Shown: positions 62,797-64,000 of the stretch, one piece after another
Layout: each line of letters opens with the position of its first letter
Numbering within the stretch: the first letter of the stretch is position 1
Assembly (NCBI RefSeq): GCF_018224885.1
Contig: NZ_JAGTXB010000015.1
Span: 122,572-186,571, forward strand
DNA length: 64,000 nt
DNA from: Chitinophaga hostae
Lineage (GTDB): Bacteria > Bacteroidota > Bacteroidia > Chitinophagales > Chitinophagaceae
Direction: 5' to 3'
Program-made: the position numbers and the translations under genes
Notes under the pieces: model-generated
Seen by the model: the letters and a program-made list of their open reading frames with translations, nothing else
The model's database searches: none
Told to the model about the DNA's origin: nothing

Positions 62797-63975
62797 ATGA
62801 ATTATCACTTAATGGTCGACGACAAGTTCATCAATGATTTTATTCGCGATGCGGAAAAAGTAGCACCCGGAAATAATACCTATATCATTGATAACTGGAA
62901 AAACAAAGCAAAATTTGTAAAATACGACCAGGCAATCTTTGCCCCCTTTTATACGCCCGCTTTTACTGCTATCTTGAAAAAGATTACCGATAAAGACAAG
63001 GTATTTGTACACTGGGCCTCGGACCTGGCAGTACAGGCCGTATTATCCCTCCCGGCAAATATTACTACAGGTATGTTCTTCTGGGGAGGCGATGTGGTAG
63101 AAATACCCGCTTCCCGCTTCAAAAAAACAATATACGGCCCGCTAAGCCTGGAATACTTTGAAAAAAACGAGGAGCGCCCAAAGCTGAAATTCAATCCCAT
63201 GCGGCCCAAAAGAGTATTTAACTCTTTTGCGCAACGCTTTTTCAATTATAAAGGACCCGACAGGAAAGTAGCACGTACCCGGGAACAGTTCTTTAACCGC
63301 CTGAATCTCTTCCTCCATTGGAGCAGAATCGACTACGAATGGCTGCAACGCCATTATACCACCGCAGCGGAATACCGTTATTTCTATTACGACTGCGGCC
63401 AGAAACCGGATGAAGCAGAGCAAAAGGTGATGAATGCGCCGAAAGATACCAGCGTTACCACCATCCTGCTGGGCAATTCAGATACCGTTACCAACAACCA
63501 CCTGGAAGCATTACAAGCCCTCGCTCCCTATAAAGATCAGCCCATCAAACTGGTGATACCACTGAACTATGGCAATCCAAAATATGGCGACCTGGTTGAG
63601 AACGAAGCCAAACGCATCTTTGGCGCCGATAAAGTAATGGCGCTGCGCAGTTTCCTGAACCGCGACGACTACTACAAACTACTCGCACAGGTAGATGTAG
63701 CCGTTATGTACCATTATCGTACCCAGGCTGCAGGTAATATACTGGCGCTGCTTTACAGGGGCAAAAAGATTTTCATTCACGGTAACAGCACACTTTACCG
63801 GCTGTTGAGCAACAATAACATCGCCGTATTCGATTCCAAAGAAATCGGGGAAATGGACTTTAAACAGTTGATAGCGCCACTCGACAAGGCTACCATCGAA
63901 AAAAATATTACGATAGTAGACAGGCTTTTTAATGAAGCCGATAAATTAGCCGCGCTGAAACTGGCATTGAATTAA
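62797..63975 (+). CDS. Fuc4NAc-type glycosyltransferase (GT56/WecF-like)
   Basis: 392 residues, no membrane helix. Segments VFVHWASDLAVQAVL, FFWGGDVVEI, TILLGNSDTVTNNHLEAL and VIPLNYGNPKYGDLV match the TDP-Fuc4NAc:lipid II transferase family (Glyco_transf_56), in which the GNS/N-H and PLNYG motifs are conserved. Adds a sugar to a lipid-linked surface glycan at the inner membrane. No other wec-type gene is in the window, so the glycan is unknown. Confidence 0.85.
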   Translation: MNYHLMVDDKFINDFIRDAEKVAPGNNTYIIDNWKNKAKFVKYDQAIFAPFYTPAFTAILKKITDKDKVFVHWASDLAVQAVLSLPANITTGMFFWGGDVVEIPASRFKKTIYGPLSLEYFEKNEERPKLKFNPMRPKRVFNSFAQRFFNYKGPDRKVARTREQFFNRLNLFLHWSRIDYEWLQRHYTTAAEYRYFYYDCGQKPDEAEQKVMNAPKDTSVTTILLGNSDTVTNNHLEALQALAPYKDQPIKLVIPLNYGNPKYGDLVENEAKRIFGADKVMALRSFLNRDDYYKLLAQVDVAVMYHYRTQAAGNILALLYRGKKIFIHGNSTLYRLLSNNNIAVFDSKEIGEMDFKQLIAPLDKATIEKNITIVDRLFNEADKLAALKLALN

Positions 63976-64000
63976 GCATACAATTGTTATAAATAAAAAC

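Overview
The window reads as chromosomal DNA of a Bacteroidota member, most likely a Chitinophaga-like soil bacterium. Evidence: four SusC/TonB-type outer-membrane receptors (two with SusD partners), two ECF-sigma/FecR pairs, a hybrid two-component regulator, TAnnTTTG -7 promoter elements, few clear Shine-Dalgarno sites, a DUF2723 membrane protein and a gliding-type (GldA/GldFG-like) ABC transporter. Genus-level assignment is inference.

Layout. 1-5.8 kb (minus): ECF sigma, FecR anti-sigma, TonB receptor with STN domain, and a lipoprotein that runs off the left edge. 6.2-7.2 kb (plus, AT-rich): a Crp/Fnr regulator, a perfect 24-bp palindrome and a YdhR-like monooxygenase. 7.4-22.5 kb (minus): one long, tightly packed cluster that reads ECF sigma, FecR, SusC, SusD, lipoprotein, ABC ATPase, permease/GldG fusion, two tandem short MutS-like ATPases and an S41 peptidase. 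22.5-23.8 kb holds small orphan genes and gene fragments. 23.9-33.0 kb (plus): hybrid two-component regulator plus SusC/SusD, with no glycoside hydrolase. 33.2-35.3 kb: a second Crp/Fnr regulator with an alpha/beta hydrolase.

35.5-44.55 kb is a mobilizable element of about 9 kb inserted at the 3' end of tRNA-Lys(UUU). It is bounded by an exact 21-bp repeat of the tRNA end and has 25-bp arm-like repeats just inside each end. It encodes a tyrosine recombinase, an XRE regulator, an excisionase-like HTH protein, MobC, a relaxase and a mob-linked membrane protein. Its cargo is a zinc-metallopeptidase-like lipoprotein and a secreted protein. Its non-coding DNA is unusually structured: interleaved inverted repeats, a perfect 25-bp inverted repeat, and an array of about 11 hairpins with a 34-35 nt period between the HTH gene and mobC. 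I consider this array the best candidate for something undescribed.

44.8-64 kb returns to ordinary chromosome: an SDR oxidoreductase, SAM hydrolase (DUF62) with an ABM monooxygenase, DUF2723 protein, FtsX/MacB-like permease, a probable 3-keto-sugar cluster (TIM-barrel isomerase, Tat-exported Gfo/Idh/MocA, DUF1080), a VWA/MoxR-type AAA+ pair, GNAT, tRNA-Cys, nucleoside phosphorylase, dapF and a Fuc4NAc-type glycosyltransferase. Three long-inverted-repeat elements of one family sit in the gaps between 54.1 and 59.7 kb.
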